64,000 nt of DNA from Gemmatimonadota bacterium (GCA_041390125.1 JAWKQN010000010.1:180486-244485); one strand, 5' to 3'. Shown: positions 35,058 through 45,397, numbered from the stretch's first letter. A program made the numbers and translations. The notes: a model not told the origin generated them from the letters alone.

Positions 35058-35154
35058 GGGGCGCGCAAGCTGCGCAGCCGGGCACTCGGTGCCGGGTGGG
35101 GAAGGAAGGGACGGGCGCCGGACCCGCGGAGCCCCCGGACACACGAGAAACGAC

Positions 35155-35190
35155 AAGGGGGTGCCGGCCCCTCCGGACCGGCACCCCCTT
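35155..35190 (-). terminator. Intrinsic terminator downstream of lon
   Basis: Perfect 13-bp stem AAGGGGGTGCCGG / CCGGCACCCCCTT with a 10-nt loop; on the minus strand it is followed by GTCGTTTCTCG. It lies 21 nt past the lon stop and separates lon from the GntR operon promoter. Confidence 0.75.
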
Positions 35191-35210
35191 GGCCTTCTGA
35201 AGCGTGCGCC

Positions 35211-37745
35211 CTACGCCACGGCCCCCGCCTCGCTCGGGGCGTCGCTGGCGCGCTTGCGGCTCCGGGCCGCGCCGCGCTTGGGCAGCAGGGCCACCTGGAG
35301 CACCTGCGCCAGCTCCTCCACCGGGTGGACGGTCAGCCCCTTCCGGACGGTCTCGGGGATGTCCTCGAGGTCGCCCTCGTTGTCCGCCGGCAGCACGATC
35401 TCGGTGATCCCGGCGCGCACCGCGCCGAGCACCTTCTCCTTCACCCCGCCGATGGGCAGCACCCGGCCGGTGAGCGTGAGCTCCCCGGTCATGGCGATGT
35501 CATGGCGCACCTTGCGGGACGCCAGCGCGGAGATGAGCGCCGTGGCCATGGTGATCCCGGCCGACGGACCCTCCTTGGGCAGCGCGCCGGCCGGCACGTG
35601 GATGTGCACCTCCCGGCCGCGCAGCATCTCCTCGGGGATGTCCAGCTCGGCCGCGTGGCTCTTCGCGAACGAGAGCGCGGCCCGGCCGGACTCCTTCATG
35701 ACGTCCCCGAGCTGACCCGTCAGCACCAGCCCGCCCTCGCCGGGCATGACCGAGGCCTCCACGAACATGATGTCGCCGCCCATGGGCGTGTAGAACATCC
35801 CGGTCGCGACGCCCACGGCTTCCTTGGGCGCCATCCGCTCGGGATGCACGCGCGGCCGCCCCAGCAGGTCGGAGATGTCGCCGGGCTCGACCTGCACGGC
35901 GTCCGTGTCGTCGCTCGCGATCCGCCGCGCCACCTTGCGGGCCAGCTTGCCCAGCTCGCGCTCGAGCTGCCGCACGCCGGCCTCGCGCGTGTACTGCTGG
36001 ATGACGCTGGTGAGCGCGTCCTCGCTGACCTGGAACTCCTTCTCCTGCAGACCCGACTCCTCGCGCTGGCGCGGAAGCAGGTAGCGTCGCGCGATCTCCA
36101 GCTTCTCCTGCTCGGTGTAGCCCGCGAAGTCCACCCGCTCCATGCGGTCCAGCAGCGGCGCGGGGATGCGGTCCACGTAGTTGGCCGTGGCGATGAACAG
36201 CACCTCGGACAGATCGAACGGGATGCCGAGGTAGTGGTCCGTGAAGGACGAGTTCTGCGCCGGGTCCAGCACCTCCAGCAGCGCCGAGCTGGGATCGCCC
36301 TGGAAGGAGACGCCCAGCTTGTCCACCTCGTCCAGCAGGAAGACCGGGTTCTTGCTCTTCACCTGACGCATGCCCTGCACGATGCGGCCGGGCATGGCGC
36401 CGACGTACGTCCGGCGGTGGCCGCGGATGTCGGCCTCGTCCCGGGCGCCGCCAAGCGAGATCCGCACGTACTTGCGGCCCAGCGAGCGCGCGATGGACTG
36501 CGCGATGCTGGTCTTCCCCACGCCGGGCGGGCCCACGAACAGCAGGATGGGGCCGCGTCCCACCGCACGGCTCTTCACGTCCTCGATGGACCGAGGGGGC
36601 TCACCGCCTTCGTGATCGGCGTCCTCGCCTCCTTCCCCGTGGCCGTTGCCGTTGCCCACATGCACGACCTTGCGCTCCTCGGCGGCCGGAACGTCCTCTC
36701 CGGTCTCCGCGGCGCGCTCCATCTGCAGCTTGCGCACGGCCAGGAACTCGAGCACGCGGTCCTTCACGTCCTCGAGCCCGTAGTGATCCTCGTCCAGGAT
36801 GCCGGAGGACTGCTTGAGGTCGATCTTGTCCTCGGTCCGATCGTTCCAGGGCAGCTCCGTCACCCATTCCAGGAACGTCCGGATGACCTGGTATTCGGCC
36901 GACTGCGGGCTGGTACGCTCCAGACGCTTGAGCTCGCGCTCGACCTCGGTGCGCGCATCCTCGGTCAGCTGCAGGCCCTCGATGCGCTGACGGAGCTCCT
37001 CCACCTCCTGGCGCTCGTCCTCGTCCCCGAGCTCCTTCTGGATCTGCTTCATCTGCTCGCGCAGCAGCATCTCCCGCTGCCGCTCGCCCAGCTCCTCCTG
37101 CACCTTGGCCTGGATCTCCTCCTGCGCGTCCAGGCGCGCCAGCTCGCGCTCGACGAGCACGAGGGCGCTGCGCATGCGGACTTCGTCGTCCAGCGTCTCC
37201 AGCAGGCGCTGCTTGTCCTCGGACGGCAGCTCCAGGTAGAAGGCGACGAGATCCGCGAACGCACCCGGATCCTCCACGCCCTGGATGAGCTGGTTCAGAG
37301 CCTCCGCGGGCACACCGCGCCGGGTGCCCAGCTCCGCGGCCCGGTCCCGCAGCTCGCGGTCCAGGGCCTGGAAGGCAGGATCCTCCGGGCTCCGGGGGAG
37401 CTGCCGCTCCATCTCCTGGGTGCGCGCCTCCAGCATCGCCTCGCCGTTGCGCTCGTAGCCCAGCGACTGCGCCCGCGCCTCTCCCTGCACGAGCAGCTGG
37501 ACGCCGCCGCGCACGCGATGCGTCTGGATGATGCGCACGACGGTCCCGACGTTGTACAGCACGTCGGGCGTCGGCTCATCCACGTTCTCGCGCTGCGCGA
37601 CCGCGAAGAGGCGGCGATCGCCGTCGAGGGCGCTCTGCACGGCCTCGATGGTTCCCGGCCGTCCGGCCGAGATGGGAACGGCCACACCCGGATACACGAC
37701 CGTGTCGCGTAGCGGGAGGACCGGCAGTCTGCTTTGCTCTGGCAT
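35211..37745 (-). CDS. lon: ATP-dependent protease Lon
   Basis: 844-residue Lon protease that degrades misfolded and regulatory proteins in the cytoplasm. The N-terminal LAN domain (LPVLPLRDTVVYPG) is followed by a helical region, AAA+ module with Walker A GPPGVGKT (residues 405-412) and Walker B VFLLDEVDKLG, and the Ser-Lys protease domain with S728 (GPSAG) and K769 (GGVKEK). An insertion of about 35 residues rich in Gly, Glu, Asp, His and Asn (residues about 370-390, NGNGHGEGGEDADHEGG) sits just before the ATPase core and is absent from E. coli Lon. Monocistronic; terminator at 35155-35190. Confidence 0.95.
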   Translation of the reverse strand: MPEQSRLPVLPLRDTVVYPGVAVPISAGRPGTIEAVQSALDGDRRLFAVAQRENVDEPTPDVLYNVGTVVRIIQTHRVRGGVQLLVQGEARAQSLGYERNGEAMLEARTQEMERQLPRSPEDPAFQALDRELRDRAAELGTRRGVPAEALNQLIQGVEDPGAFADLVAFYLELPSEDKQRLLETLDDEVRMRSALVLVERELARLDAQEEIQAKVQEELGERQREMLLREQMKQIQKELGDEDERQEVEELRQRIEGLQLTEDARTEVERELKRLERTSPQSAEYQVIRTFLEWVTELPWNDRTEDKIDLKQSSGILDEDHYGLEDVKDRVLEFLAVRKLQMERAAETGEDVPAAEERKVVHVGNGNGHGEGGEDADHEGGEPPRSIEDVKSRAVGRGPILLFVGPPGVGKTSIAQSIARSLGRKYVRISLGGARDEADIRGHRRTYVGAMPGRIVQGMRQVKSKNPVFLLDEVDKLGVSFQGDPSSALLEVLDPAQNSSFTDHYLGIPFDLSEVLFIATANYVDRIPAPLLDRMERVDFAGYTEQEKLEIARRYLLPRQREESGLQEKEFQVSEDALTSVIQQYTREAGVRQLERELGKLARKVARRIASDDTDAVQVEPGDISDLLGRPRVHPERMAPKEAVGVATGMFYTPMGGDIMFVEASVMPGEGGLVLTGQLGDVMKESGRAALSFAKSHAAELDIPEEMLRGREVHIHVPAGALPKEGPSAGITMATALISALASRKVRHDIAMTGELTLTGRVLPIGGVKEKVLGAVRAGITEIVLPADNEGDLEDIPETVRKGLTVHPVEELAQVLQVALLPKRGAARSRKRASDAPSEAGAVA

Positions 37746-38041
37746 CAGGCTTCTCGCGACGGGAGCGGTCCTCGAGCGGACCGGCCCCTCTGACGGGTTG
37801 TTTCGTCCAGCCGCCCGGCACGACCTCCGCGCGGGCGGGCGGAAGAGGGTCGGGGGGACGGGTGCACGATCCCTGCCACGGCAAAGTGGCCGATCCGTAC
37901 GCCGCTCCTGCAGGTTCCTGCCAATCTGGCCCCGCCGGAACGGCGCTGACCATGGGTGGCCCGGTCACCACGGGGGTTGGTTTTCGAGCGCGCCCTGTCC
38001 AGCTTCCCGAAGCGGTCCCCCCATTCTCCAAACTCCGTACG

Positions 38042-38905
38042 ATGCCGGACGTTCCCGACTACGACCTCCCGACCGAACTTCTGCCGCCCGGCTTCGCCGA
38101 AACGCTCGACCGGCCACCGGCGGAGCCCGTGGCGCCACGGCCCGCGGCGACGGTCGTCCTGGTGCGCGATCGGGCCGACGGACCGGAGGTGCTGCTGCTC
38201 CGACGGACCCGGTCGTCGGGCTTCGTGCCCGGGGCCTGGGTCTTCCCGGGCGGGCGGGTGGATGCCGGCGACGCCGTCCCGGATCTGCTGGCGCGCCTGG
38301 ACGGACTGGACGGCGCCGAGGCGGCGCGCCGGTTGGGGCTGGAGCCGGAGGGCACCCCGGGGCCCGCCGCCGTGGCCTACTATCTGGCGGCGCTGCGCGA
38401 GGCCTTCGAGGAGACCGGCATCCTGGTGGGCCACAGAGCCGGTGAGCCCGTTCCCCCGGCCCAGGTGGACCCGGACGTGGAGGCGCTGCGCAACGCGCTG
38501 CTCGGTGACGAGCTGGACTTCGCGGGTGTGCTCGGCCACCTGGACGCACGGCTGGACGGGGGGCGCGTGGCCTACCTGGCGCACTGGATCACGCCCATCC
38601 AGGAGCCTCGCCGCTACGACACCCGCTTCTTCCTGGCCGAGGTGCACGCGGAGGCGGAGTCGGTGGTCGACCCGCGCGAGATGACGGAGGCCCGCTGGCT
38701 GCGCCCGGCCGCCGCGCTCGAGCTGAACCGCGCGGGGCACCTGCCGATGGTCTTCCCCACCATCCACACGCTGGAGACGCTGGCGCCGTTCGCCAGCGCC
38801 GCCGACGCCCACGCCGCGCTGGACCGCCGGGAGATCCCGACGATCCTGCCTCGCCTGGTGCGGACGCCCACCGGAGTGGGGTTGCGGCTGCCGCAGGAGG
38901 AGTAG
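38042..38905 (+). CDS. NUDT19-like Nudix hydrolase
   Basis: 287 residues. The Nudix box is split: PGGRVDAGD is separated from REAFEETGIL by an insertion of about 40 residues. An insertion in this position is known from the NUDT19 (RP2) branch, which hydrolyses CoA and related compounds. The helix REAFEETG carries the metal-binding glutamates. The ATG at 38042 (MPDVPDYDLP) is preferred to in-frame starts further upstream, which have no conserved sequence. Diverges from lon across a 296-nt gap with no other feature seen. Confidence 0.82.
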   Translation: MPDVPDYDLPTELLPPGFAETLDRPPAEPVAPRPAATVVLVRDRADGPEVLLLRRTRSSGFVPGAWVFPGGRVDAGDAVPDLLARLDGLDGAEAARRLGLEPEGTPGPAAVAYYLAALREAFEETGILVGHRAGEPVPPAQVDPDVEALRNALLGDELDFAGVLGHLDARLDGGRVAYLAHWITPIQEPRRYDTRFFLAEVHAEAESVVDPREMTEARWLRPAAALELNRAGHLPMVFPTIHTLETLAPFASAADAHAALDRREIPTILPRLVRTPTGVGLRLPQEE

Positions 38906-38916
38906 GCGCCGTCCAC

Positions 38917-40551
38917 CTAGGGCGAGACCGCCCCACCCCGACAGGTCCCGTCCGGCTGCCGCACGGTGGGATAGCTCACGCCGAGCTGCTCCAGGTACGT
39001 GTCGTAGCGGCTGGAGTCGAAGTAGTACTTCCGCATCTCCTCGCGGAACTCCTCCATGATCCCCGCATTCATGGAGATCGCGGGACGATCGTCCGGTCGG
39101 ATGAACGCCTCGTACTGCACGTCCTTGGTCTGGACGTCCCGGAAGTAGGTCCAGGCCTGCTCCACCAGCTCCGGACGCACCAGGAAGTCCAGCAGCGTCA
39201 TGGCCTGCACCTTGGCCCCGGCGGTGGCGCCCTTGTGCGCGACCGGTGTGGCCATGGCGATGGCGTTGGACCAGTTGTGGCCGGGCAGGCCCGGGATGTT
39301 GGACGGGAATGAGAGCACCGCGGTCGGCACGTTCCAGGAGATGTCGCCGATGTCGTCGGCGTAGCCGGCCTGCCGCTGGTCCTCGCGCAGCGCGGGCCGG
39401 AGCGGGCTCACGGAGGTGTCCAGACCGGTCGGCTGGGCTCCCACTTCGCGCTGTACCGCGCGCGCGAAGGTCTGATCGGCCTCGCTCCACGTGGGTTGGC
39501 CCACACGCTCGATGTTGCCCTGCATGGTCTCGGCCACGGTCTTGTTGAAGTGGCCGGGCCAGGCCGAGCCCAGGACCCGCACCGACTCCAGCTTCGTTCC
39601 GCTCATCATCGCCGCACCTTGCGCGATCGAATCCGCGACGAGGAAGAGCTGCCGGATCTCGGGCGCGTTGCGCTCGCGGAAGTAGTACCAGATGGAGGCG
39701 CGTGACGGCACCACGTTCGGTTGGTCACCGCCGTCCACGATGACCGAGTGCGAGCGCGCGTCCGGACGGATGTGCTCGCGGCGGAAGTTCCAGCCCACGT
39801 CCATCAAGGTGACGGCGTCCGCGGCGCTGCGGCCCCGCCAGGGTGCCCCGGCCGCGTGGGCGCTCTCGCCCGTGAACGTGAACTCGGCGGAGATGAGCCC
39901 GGTGCCGGGCGTGATGCCCCACCCCGTGCCGAGCGCCGAGCCCACGTGGGCGTACAGCACGATGTCCACGTCGTCGAAGACACCGGCGCGCACGTAGAAG
40001 GCCTTGGCGGCCACGAGCTCCTCCGCCACACCCGGCCAGAGGTGCAACGTGCCCGGGAGGTTCTCCCGCTCCATCAGCTCCTTGACCGCCAGCGCCGCCG
40101 TGATGTTGACGGCCTGACCGGCGTTGTGCCCTTCCCCGTGGCCGGGCGCGCCCTCCACCAGCGGGAGCGCGCAGGCTACGCCCGGCACCTGCGACGCCTT
40201 GGGGATGTTGTCGATGTCCGTCCCGAGCGAGATGACCGGCTCGCCGGAGCCCCAGGTGGCGACCCACGCGGTGGGGATGCCGGCCACCCCTTCCTCCACG
40301 GTGAAGCCGTTGTCGCGGAGCAGTTGCACCAGGTAGGCGGAGGTCTCCACCTCCTGGAAGCCCAGCTCGGCGAAGCTGAAGATCTGATCCACCATCTGCT
40401 GCGTGAACTGCGCGCGTTCATCCACGGCGGTGGAGAGCTCGTTCTTCCAGCGATCGATCTGGCGCGCGGACTGGGCGCGGACGCTGGAGGGGAGCAGGGC
40501 GGCCATCAGCGGAAGCAGGACGGCGAGGGAGAGGGTGGCGCGGGCTCTCAT
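38917..40551 (-). CDS. Exported M20-family amidohydrolase (AbgB-like)
   Basis: 544 residues with a Sec signal (LSLAVLLPLMAALLPSSVRAQ). M20 peptidase/amidohydrolase features: GTDIDNIP (metal-site Asp region), PGHGEGHNAG, the EE pair in WPGVAEELVAAKAFYV, and a dimerisation domain with GESAHAAGAPWRGRSAADAV (in pieces). AbgB-type enzymes hydrolyse aminobenzoyl-glutamate or acylated amino acids. AAGGAG precedes the ATG. Convergent with the Nudix gene; only 11 nt separate the stops. Confidence 0.85.
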   Translation of the reverse strand: MRARATLSLAVLLPLMAALLPSSVRAQSARQIDRWKNELSTAVDERAQFTQQMVDQIFSFAELGFQEVETSAYLVQLLRDNGFTVEEGVAGIPTAWVATWGSGEPVISLGTDIDNIPKASQVPGVACALPLVEGAPGHGEGHNAGQAVNITAALAVKELMERENLPGTLHLWPGVAEELVAAKAFYVRAGVFDDVDIVLYAHVGSALGTGWGITPGTGLISAEFTFTGESAHAAGAPWRGRSAADAVTLMDVGWNFRREHIRPDARSHSVIVDGGDQPNVVPSRASIWYYFRERNAPEIRQLFLVADSIAQGAAMMSGTKLESVRVLGSAWPGHFNKTVAETMQGNIERVGQPTWSEADQTFARAVQREVGAQPTGLDTSVSPLRPALREDQRQAGYADDIGDISWNVPTAVLSFPSNIPGLPGHNWSNAIAMATPVAHKGATAGAKVQAMTLLDFLVRPELVEQAWTYFRDVQTKDVQYEAFIRPDDRPAISMNAGIMEEFREEMRKYYFDSSRYDTYLEQLGVSYPTVRQPDGTCRGGAVSP

Positions 40552-40690
40552 GCGGGCTCCTTGGGCGGCGGCGGGAGTCGTCCAGCATGCGGCCGTTCGC
40601 GGCGCCGCGGCAACCTCGCCGGCGTGGGCGCCGATGCATCCCGAGGGAAGGAGCCGTGAAGGCGTACGCCCCCGGGGCGGGTCGACGCCT

Positions 40691-42560
40691 CTACCGCCGC
40701 CGCGCTTCGAGCGCCCGACGCGCCTCCGCGGCCGCCGGTCCGTCCGGGCCCACCGCCAATCGCGTCAGCGCGGCGCGTGCGGCCTCGCCGTCCAGCGCCG
40801 CGATGCCGAGCACGGCCTTGCGGCGCCGGACCTCGCTGGCGTGGCCGTTGCCCGCCGCGCGCTCCAGACGCGCGATGACGGGCTCCGCCTCCGCGGCCAT
40901 CGCGGCCACCAGCCCGGCGTTCTCCTCCAGCATGCAGGTGGTGGCCAGCCAGCGCTCTGCCAGATCTGCGGTCACCACGGCGGGCGGCGCCGTGCGCACG
41001 CCGATCGGGCCCGCGTTCGCGGGGAACGGCCCCGTCCGACCACAGCCGGCGCTCCAGCGCCGGACAGGCCGCGGAAGCCAGACCCTCAGGGCAGCTGCGC
41101 GTGGGACCGCTGCGCACGCCGAGCACGCCGTTCAGCGCCGAGAACGGCGAGGCATGGCTGCGGAAGGTCTGACCCTCCGTGAGATAGGCGCGGGTGCTGC
41201 TGGCGGAGTGCATGACGTTGGTGCGGTCGAACCAGCTCATGAGCCCGTCCACGTGCCCCATGCCGAACACGTGGCCGATCTCGTGGGAGAGCAACTCGTC
41301 GCCCGACCGCTCGGCCATCACCACGAAATCGCCTCCCACGGGACACGTGCGGCCGCGGTCCTGTCCGCCGTCCACGCGCTCCACGTAGTAGAGATTGATG
41401 CGGCCGTCCCGCCGTCCGATCCGCGCCTCGATGTCCGGACGCGCGCCACACAGCTCCCACACGTGGTAGCGGCTGGCGTCCGGGTGGTTGGTCACGTCGA
41501 TGACCTCGACGTCTCCGATGGACACACCGTAGCGCTCGGCGGCCCAGATCTCGCGGGTACGCTGCACGGCGTCCAGGGCCCAGTCGCGCTGCGCCTCGAA
41601 CGGGCCCTTCACGATCCACACCGCCAGGTCCACCACGACGGGGTCGTGGGTCGCCACCTGCACCACGTCCGGCGCGTCCGACCAGAGCGCGCCCGTCACC
41701 CATCCCGGCGCGCGGTCGGGCGCGAAGGCGAGCACCTCGTCGTAGAGGCCACTGCGAACGGAGCCCACCTCGATGCCGGCCGCGTCGGCGCCCACGTAGC
41801 CGAGGTCCACCGCCTCGGTGCCGCCGGCGCGGCCGTCCACCAGCACGCCTGCGGGCACTCCGGTCGGGACGCCCAGCACGTGGACCCGGTCGAAGTCCAG
41901 CACCACGTCGAAGGCGCCCGAGCTGCCCGTGCGCTGGTCGGTGCGGGCCTCGATCCGCTGCTCGAAGCCGGAGCCCTGCACCGACAGGTCGGGGAACGAC
42001 GCCCACCCGTCCACCAGCGGCGCTTCCAGCCCGCCGGCCAGCTGCACGCCGCCGGCGCCCGTCAACTGGAGGCGAACCGAACCGGTCGCGCCCTTCAGCG
42101 GCGTGCCCAGCCGGTCCGTGGGAGCCACCTCGAGCGCGAGGGGGGTGCCGCTACGCAGCGCGGTGGGGAGACCCCGGAAGTCCATCCGTGCGAAGGCCTG
42201 CGCCACCGTCACCCGGATCACGGCCTCGACGTCCCCATGGGAGACGATCACATCCGCGGTCCCGTCCGCGCGCGCGGTGATCACGGCTCCGCTCCGGATC
42301 TGGGAGAGCTGCAGCACGGACGGATCGCTGCTGGTCCAGGTGAGCGCCACCTCCAGCGGCAACCCGCTGCCGTCCACGGCAGACGCCTGGAGCGTGTCGG
42401 AGGCGCCCAGGGCGTCCAGGGTGAGGACGCCGGTCGAGACCAGGATTCGGTCGACGCCCACCGGCCCGCCGGTGGGCTCGTTGCCGCACCCGGCCATCAG
42501 GCCGAAGACGAGCGGGAGCAGGAGACGACGGGCTCCCCGGCGGCAGGTGCGGGCGTCCAT
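40691..42560 (-). pseudogene. Secreted metzincin-type metalloprotease, frameshifted near the C-terminus
   Basis: Lipoprotein signal (LPLVFGLMAGC, C25) and Ig-like/BIG_2 region (residues about 35-125), then a metalloprotease domain with the zinc motif HEIGHVFGMGH (H426-H436) and a Met-turn candidate NVMHSA. After about residue 512 the main frame changes into Arg/Gly-rich sequence with no protein-like character, while the frame beginning with ANAGPIGVRTAPPAVV continues sensibly to a stop at 40691 with helical repeats (AARAALTRLAVGPDGPAAAE). Removing one G from the GGGG run at 41021-41024 joins both. Either a sequencing error or a real disrupting mutation; the protease domain itself is complete. 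Confidence 0.72.
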
Positions 42561-42702
42561 ATCGGGTGTGCTACGCCGATCGGCCCACGGGGTTGCAGCG
42601 TGGGCCGCGGCGATGCGGTGCGATGCGGAGCAGGAGACGCGCCCCTCCGGGCGGATGCGCCTGCGCGCCCGGCCCTTCCCTCCACCCGCGCGAGACCAGC
42701 CC

Positions 42703-43524
42703 TCAGGCGCGCGCCTCCACGTACCGCTCCGGCGCCCAGCGCCGCGCCAGCAGGCCCGTGGCGGCCGTCAGGTCGAGCGTGCGCACCAGCACACCCTCCT
42801 GGCCATAGGGCTGCCAGGCATGGCAATCCCCGTTCGGGTCGATGAACGCGGTCGCCGACTCCTGGAAGCGGAGCGCGTAGTTGACGCTCGCGAACCAGAT
42901 GGTGTTCTCGATGCTGCGCATCCGCATCGCGCTCTCGTAGTAGGGCGCCTCCGGCGAACCGAAGGTGGTGAGCTCGATGCCGTCCGTCTCGTTGCCCGTA
43001 TGCTGGGGATGGAAGACGATGGGCGCGCCGCGCGCCGCCGCCCACCGCACCGTCTCCGGATAGCGCCAGCCTTCGTGGCAGATGGTGACGCCGAACGGGA
43101 CGCCGTCCACGCGGAAGAGGCGCCGGTCGTGCCCCGGCACGTAGCCGTGGTCCTCGCTGGGATCGAGCTGGTTCTTGGTCTGGACCCCCAGAAGCGATCC
43201 GTCGCGCCCGAACACGGCCGCTCCGATCTGGCGGCCGGGTTCGTCCAGCCACTCCAGGCCCAGGATGACGGCCACGTGGTGCCGACGGGCCATGCCGCCC
43301 ACCACCTCCACCACCCGGCCCTGGGTGTCGCCGTCCCACTCGAAGACCGGGAAGTCCTGGCCGCGCAGCCCCGGCAGGTAGGCTTCCGGAAAGCAGACGA
43401 GGGCCGCGCCCGCGGTCTGCGCCTCGCGGATCGAAGCCTCGATCTTCTCCAGGCCGTGCACCAGGGACACCGCCGGGCGGGGTGAGGCCAGCGCCACGGT
43501 CCAGCGGGCGGGGACGTCGCTCAT
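42703..43524 (-). CDS. Carbon-nitrogen hydrolase (nitrilase superfamily)
   Basis: 273 residues of the nitrilase fold with the full triad: E47 (CFPEAYLPG), K117 (QTKNQLDP) and C149 (TICHEGWRYPE). It is cytoplasmic (no signal) and probably an amidase or nitrilase acting on a small amide; the substrate is unknown. The neighbours on the same strand are the PD40 lipoprotein (ends 32 nt upstream of its start) and the metalloprotease. Confidence 0.88.
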   Translation of the reverse strand: MSDVPARWTVALASPRPAVSLVHGLEKIEASIREAQTAGAALVCFPEAYLPGLRGQDFPVFEWDGDTQGRVVEVVGGMARRHHVAVILGLEWLDEPGRQIGAAVFGRDGSLLGVQTKNQLDPSEDHGYVPGHDRRLFRVDGVPFGVTICHEGWRYPETVRWAAARGAPIVFHPQHTGNETDGIELTTFGSPEAPYYESAMRMRSIENTIWFASVNYALRFQESATAFIDPNGDCHAWQPYGQEGVLVRTLDLTAATGLLARRWAPERYVEARA

Positions 43525-43555
43525 CGTCCGCGCTTCGCGGATTCGGGCCTCACGC

Positions 43556-45397
43556 TCACGGCTCGAGCATCCAGAAGGAGGCGTGATAGTCGAAGACGGT
43601 GAACGCGATGTGGTCCCCGCCCGGCGCGTACGCGGGCTGCGTCTTGTGCGACGCGTCCGTGGTCAGCGGCTCGGCCGGACCACCCGCGGTCGGCACGCGC
43701 TGGATCTGGTACCAGCCGGCGCTGTCGGGCGCGACGAACGCCACCCAGCGTCCGTCCGGCGAGACGGCGATCCCCGAATGCACCTGGTCCGTCTCGAAGG
43801 TGTGCAGCGGCGTGGGCACGCCGCCCGTACGCGGGACGCGGTACAGCGTCTTGCTCCCGAATGCGGTCGCCGCCTCGAACACCAGCGCGTCCCCCGCATC
43901 CAACCATTCGGCCTGCAACGCGTCCGCGTCGAAGTCCTGCAGCGGAACGCGCGTGGGTGCGCCGCGCGGCTGACCGCTGCGCGGATCCACCTCGATCACG
44001 AACAGCGCGCTCCGCCGACCACCCGACTCCGTGACGGCGTAGGAGGGGTAGACGATCCAGCGGCCGTTGCGCGACCAGCGCGGCCAGCCCGTCTCGTTCC
44101 CGTCCGGGGAGACGCGGACCGCGTCTCCGCTGCCGTCGGCGCGCTGGATGTAGATGTCGTCGCTGCCGTCCGCATGCGAGTGGAACGCCACGAAGCGGCC
44201 GTCCGGCGACCACGACAGCCCCTGGTCCTCGGAGTCCGACTGCCGGAAGACGCGCGTCGGCTCGGCGTGGGGCGCGCCGTCCGCGTCCACCATGCCCAGG
44301 TGCTGGCTGATGTCCGGGTAGCGGAAGTCGTCGGCCGCGCGGCGCCAGTCCCCGAACGTGAATGCCACCTGCCGCCCGTCCGGGCTCCACGTGGGCGTCT
44401 CCGACTGGAACGTGGTGAGCGGCGTGGCCGGCCCGCCGTCCGCGGGTGCGGTGGCCAGACGCACGCGATACTCCTGCGTCTTGTAGACCACGCGTCCGTC
44501 GGCGGTCACGGACGGCGCGTAGGCGTCGCGCTCCGCGCTCGCCAGACGTACGGGTTCGCCTCCCTCCGGCGCCCGCATCCACAGCTCCAGGACGCCGCGC
44601 TCGTTCGGCGCGCCGTAGTAGACGGCGTCCCCGCGCGGACTGAACGCGAACGGACCGTACGCCACGTCCACGTTCGCCAACGGACGGCTGGAGCGCGGCT
44701 GACCACAGGGCAACGCCAGCCGCGGCGCGGCACCCCCTTCGGACTGCAGACAGGCGAGTCCGTCGTTCGGCGGGATGCGCAGGGGATACTGCAGACGTCC
44801 GCCGCGTGCGTAGTGGTCGGCCTGATTGAAGTCGTCCCGCCAACCCCACAGCACGTCGCCCTCGGCGCGGCGCTGGATGCCGAGGCCGCCTTCCACGCCC
44901 TCCACAAACGCCACGTCCGCGAGGGTGTTGGGACGCAGCTCGCGCAGGAGCGTGTCCCCCTCCTGGGGTTGGATAGGGATCTCGAAGCCGTCCAGCCACA
45001 CCGAGCGCGCACCGCCTGGCACCTCGTAGCGGAACCAGGTCTCGTCGGAGCGATCGTAGGTGCGCTCGCGCGCGATGAAGGCGCTGGAGTCGAGCAGCCA
45101 GACGAGGTCGCGGGGCTCGCGCTCGCCGTCGCCGAGGACGCGCGCGTCCCCTCCGCCCAGCGGAAGGAGCACGATCCGCCGGTGCTCCGTGTAGGCGAGC
45201 CACAGGCCGTCCGGTGAGACCACACCCACCGGGTCGCGGAAGGCCACGGGGCCGTCCTGCACGGCGGTGGCGAGGAGGCGCGGCTCGCCCGGCGGGGCGT
45301 CCCGCCCGACGACGACGTCGTCGGGGCCGCAGGCCGCGAGGGCGAGGAGGCCGACCGTCAGCCAGGCGCGCCGGTGGCGCGCGCGATCGGAGCGCAC
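43556..45397 (-). CDS. PD40/TolB-like beta-propeller lipoprotein
   Basis: About 613 residues. The N-terminus has a lipoprotein signal (AWLTVGLLALAACGPDD). At least five PD40-type repeats of the pattern SPDGRxVAF are seen (VSPDGLWLAYTEH, WSPDGRQVAFTFG, WSPDGRFVAFHSH, VSPDGRWVAFVAP, YAPGGDHIAFTVF). This is a periplasmic or surface propeller of the TolB-like type without an attached peptidase domain. The start is uncertain; GTG at 45397 gives the best signal peptide, and GTGs at 45412 and 45418 are in frame. No ribosome-binding site is obvious. Confidence 0.78.
   Translation of the reverse strand: MRSDRARHRRAWLTVGLLALAACGPDDVVVGRDAPPGEPRLLATAVQDGPVAFRDPVGVVSPDGLWLAYTEHRRIVLLPLGGGDARVLGDGEREPRDLVWLLDSSAFIARERTYDRSDETWFRYEVPGGARSVWLDGFEIPIQPQEGDTLLRELRPNTLADVAFVEGVEGGLGIQRRAEGDVLWGWRDDFNQADHYARGGRLQYPLRIPPNDGLACLQSEGGAAPRLALPCGQPRSSRPLANVDVAYGPFAFSPRGDAVYYGAPNERGVLELWMRAPEGGEPVRLASAERDAYAPSVTADGRVVYKTQEYRVRLATAPADGGPATPLTTFQSETPTWSPDGRQVAFTFGDWRRAADDFRYPDISQHLGMVDADGAPHAEPTRVFRQSDSEDQGLSWSPDGRFVAFHSHADGSDDIYIQRADGSGDAVRVSPDGNETGWPRWSRNGRWIVYPSYAVTESGGRRSALFVIEVDPRSGQPRGAPTRVPLQDFDADALQAEWLDAGDALVFEAATAFGSKTLYRVPRTGGVPTPLHTFETDQVHSGIAVSPDGRWVAFVAPDSAGWYQIQRVPTAGGPAEPLTTDASHKTQPAYAPGGDHIAFTVFDYHASFWMLEP

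Noticed and set aside
40548..41020. Continuation of the metalloprotease main frame to 40548
   Set aside because: Sequence turns into Arg/Gly/Pro-rich text without a stop because of high GC; the alternative frame gives a sensible C-terminus.
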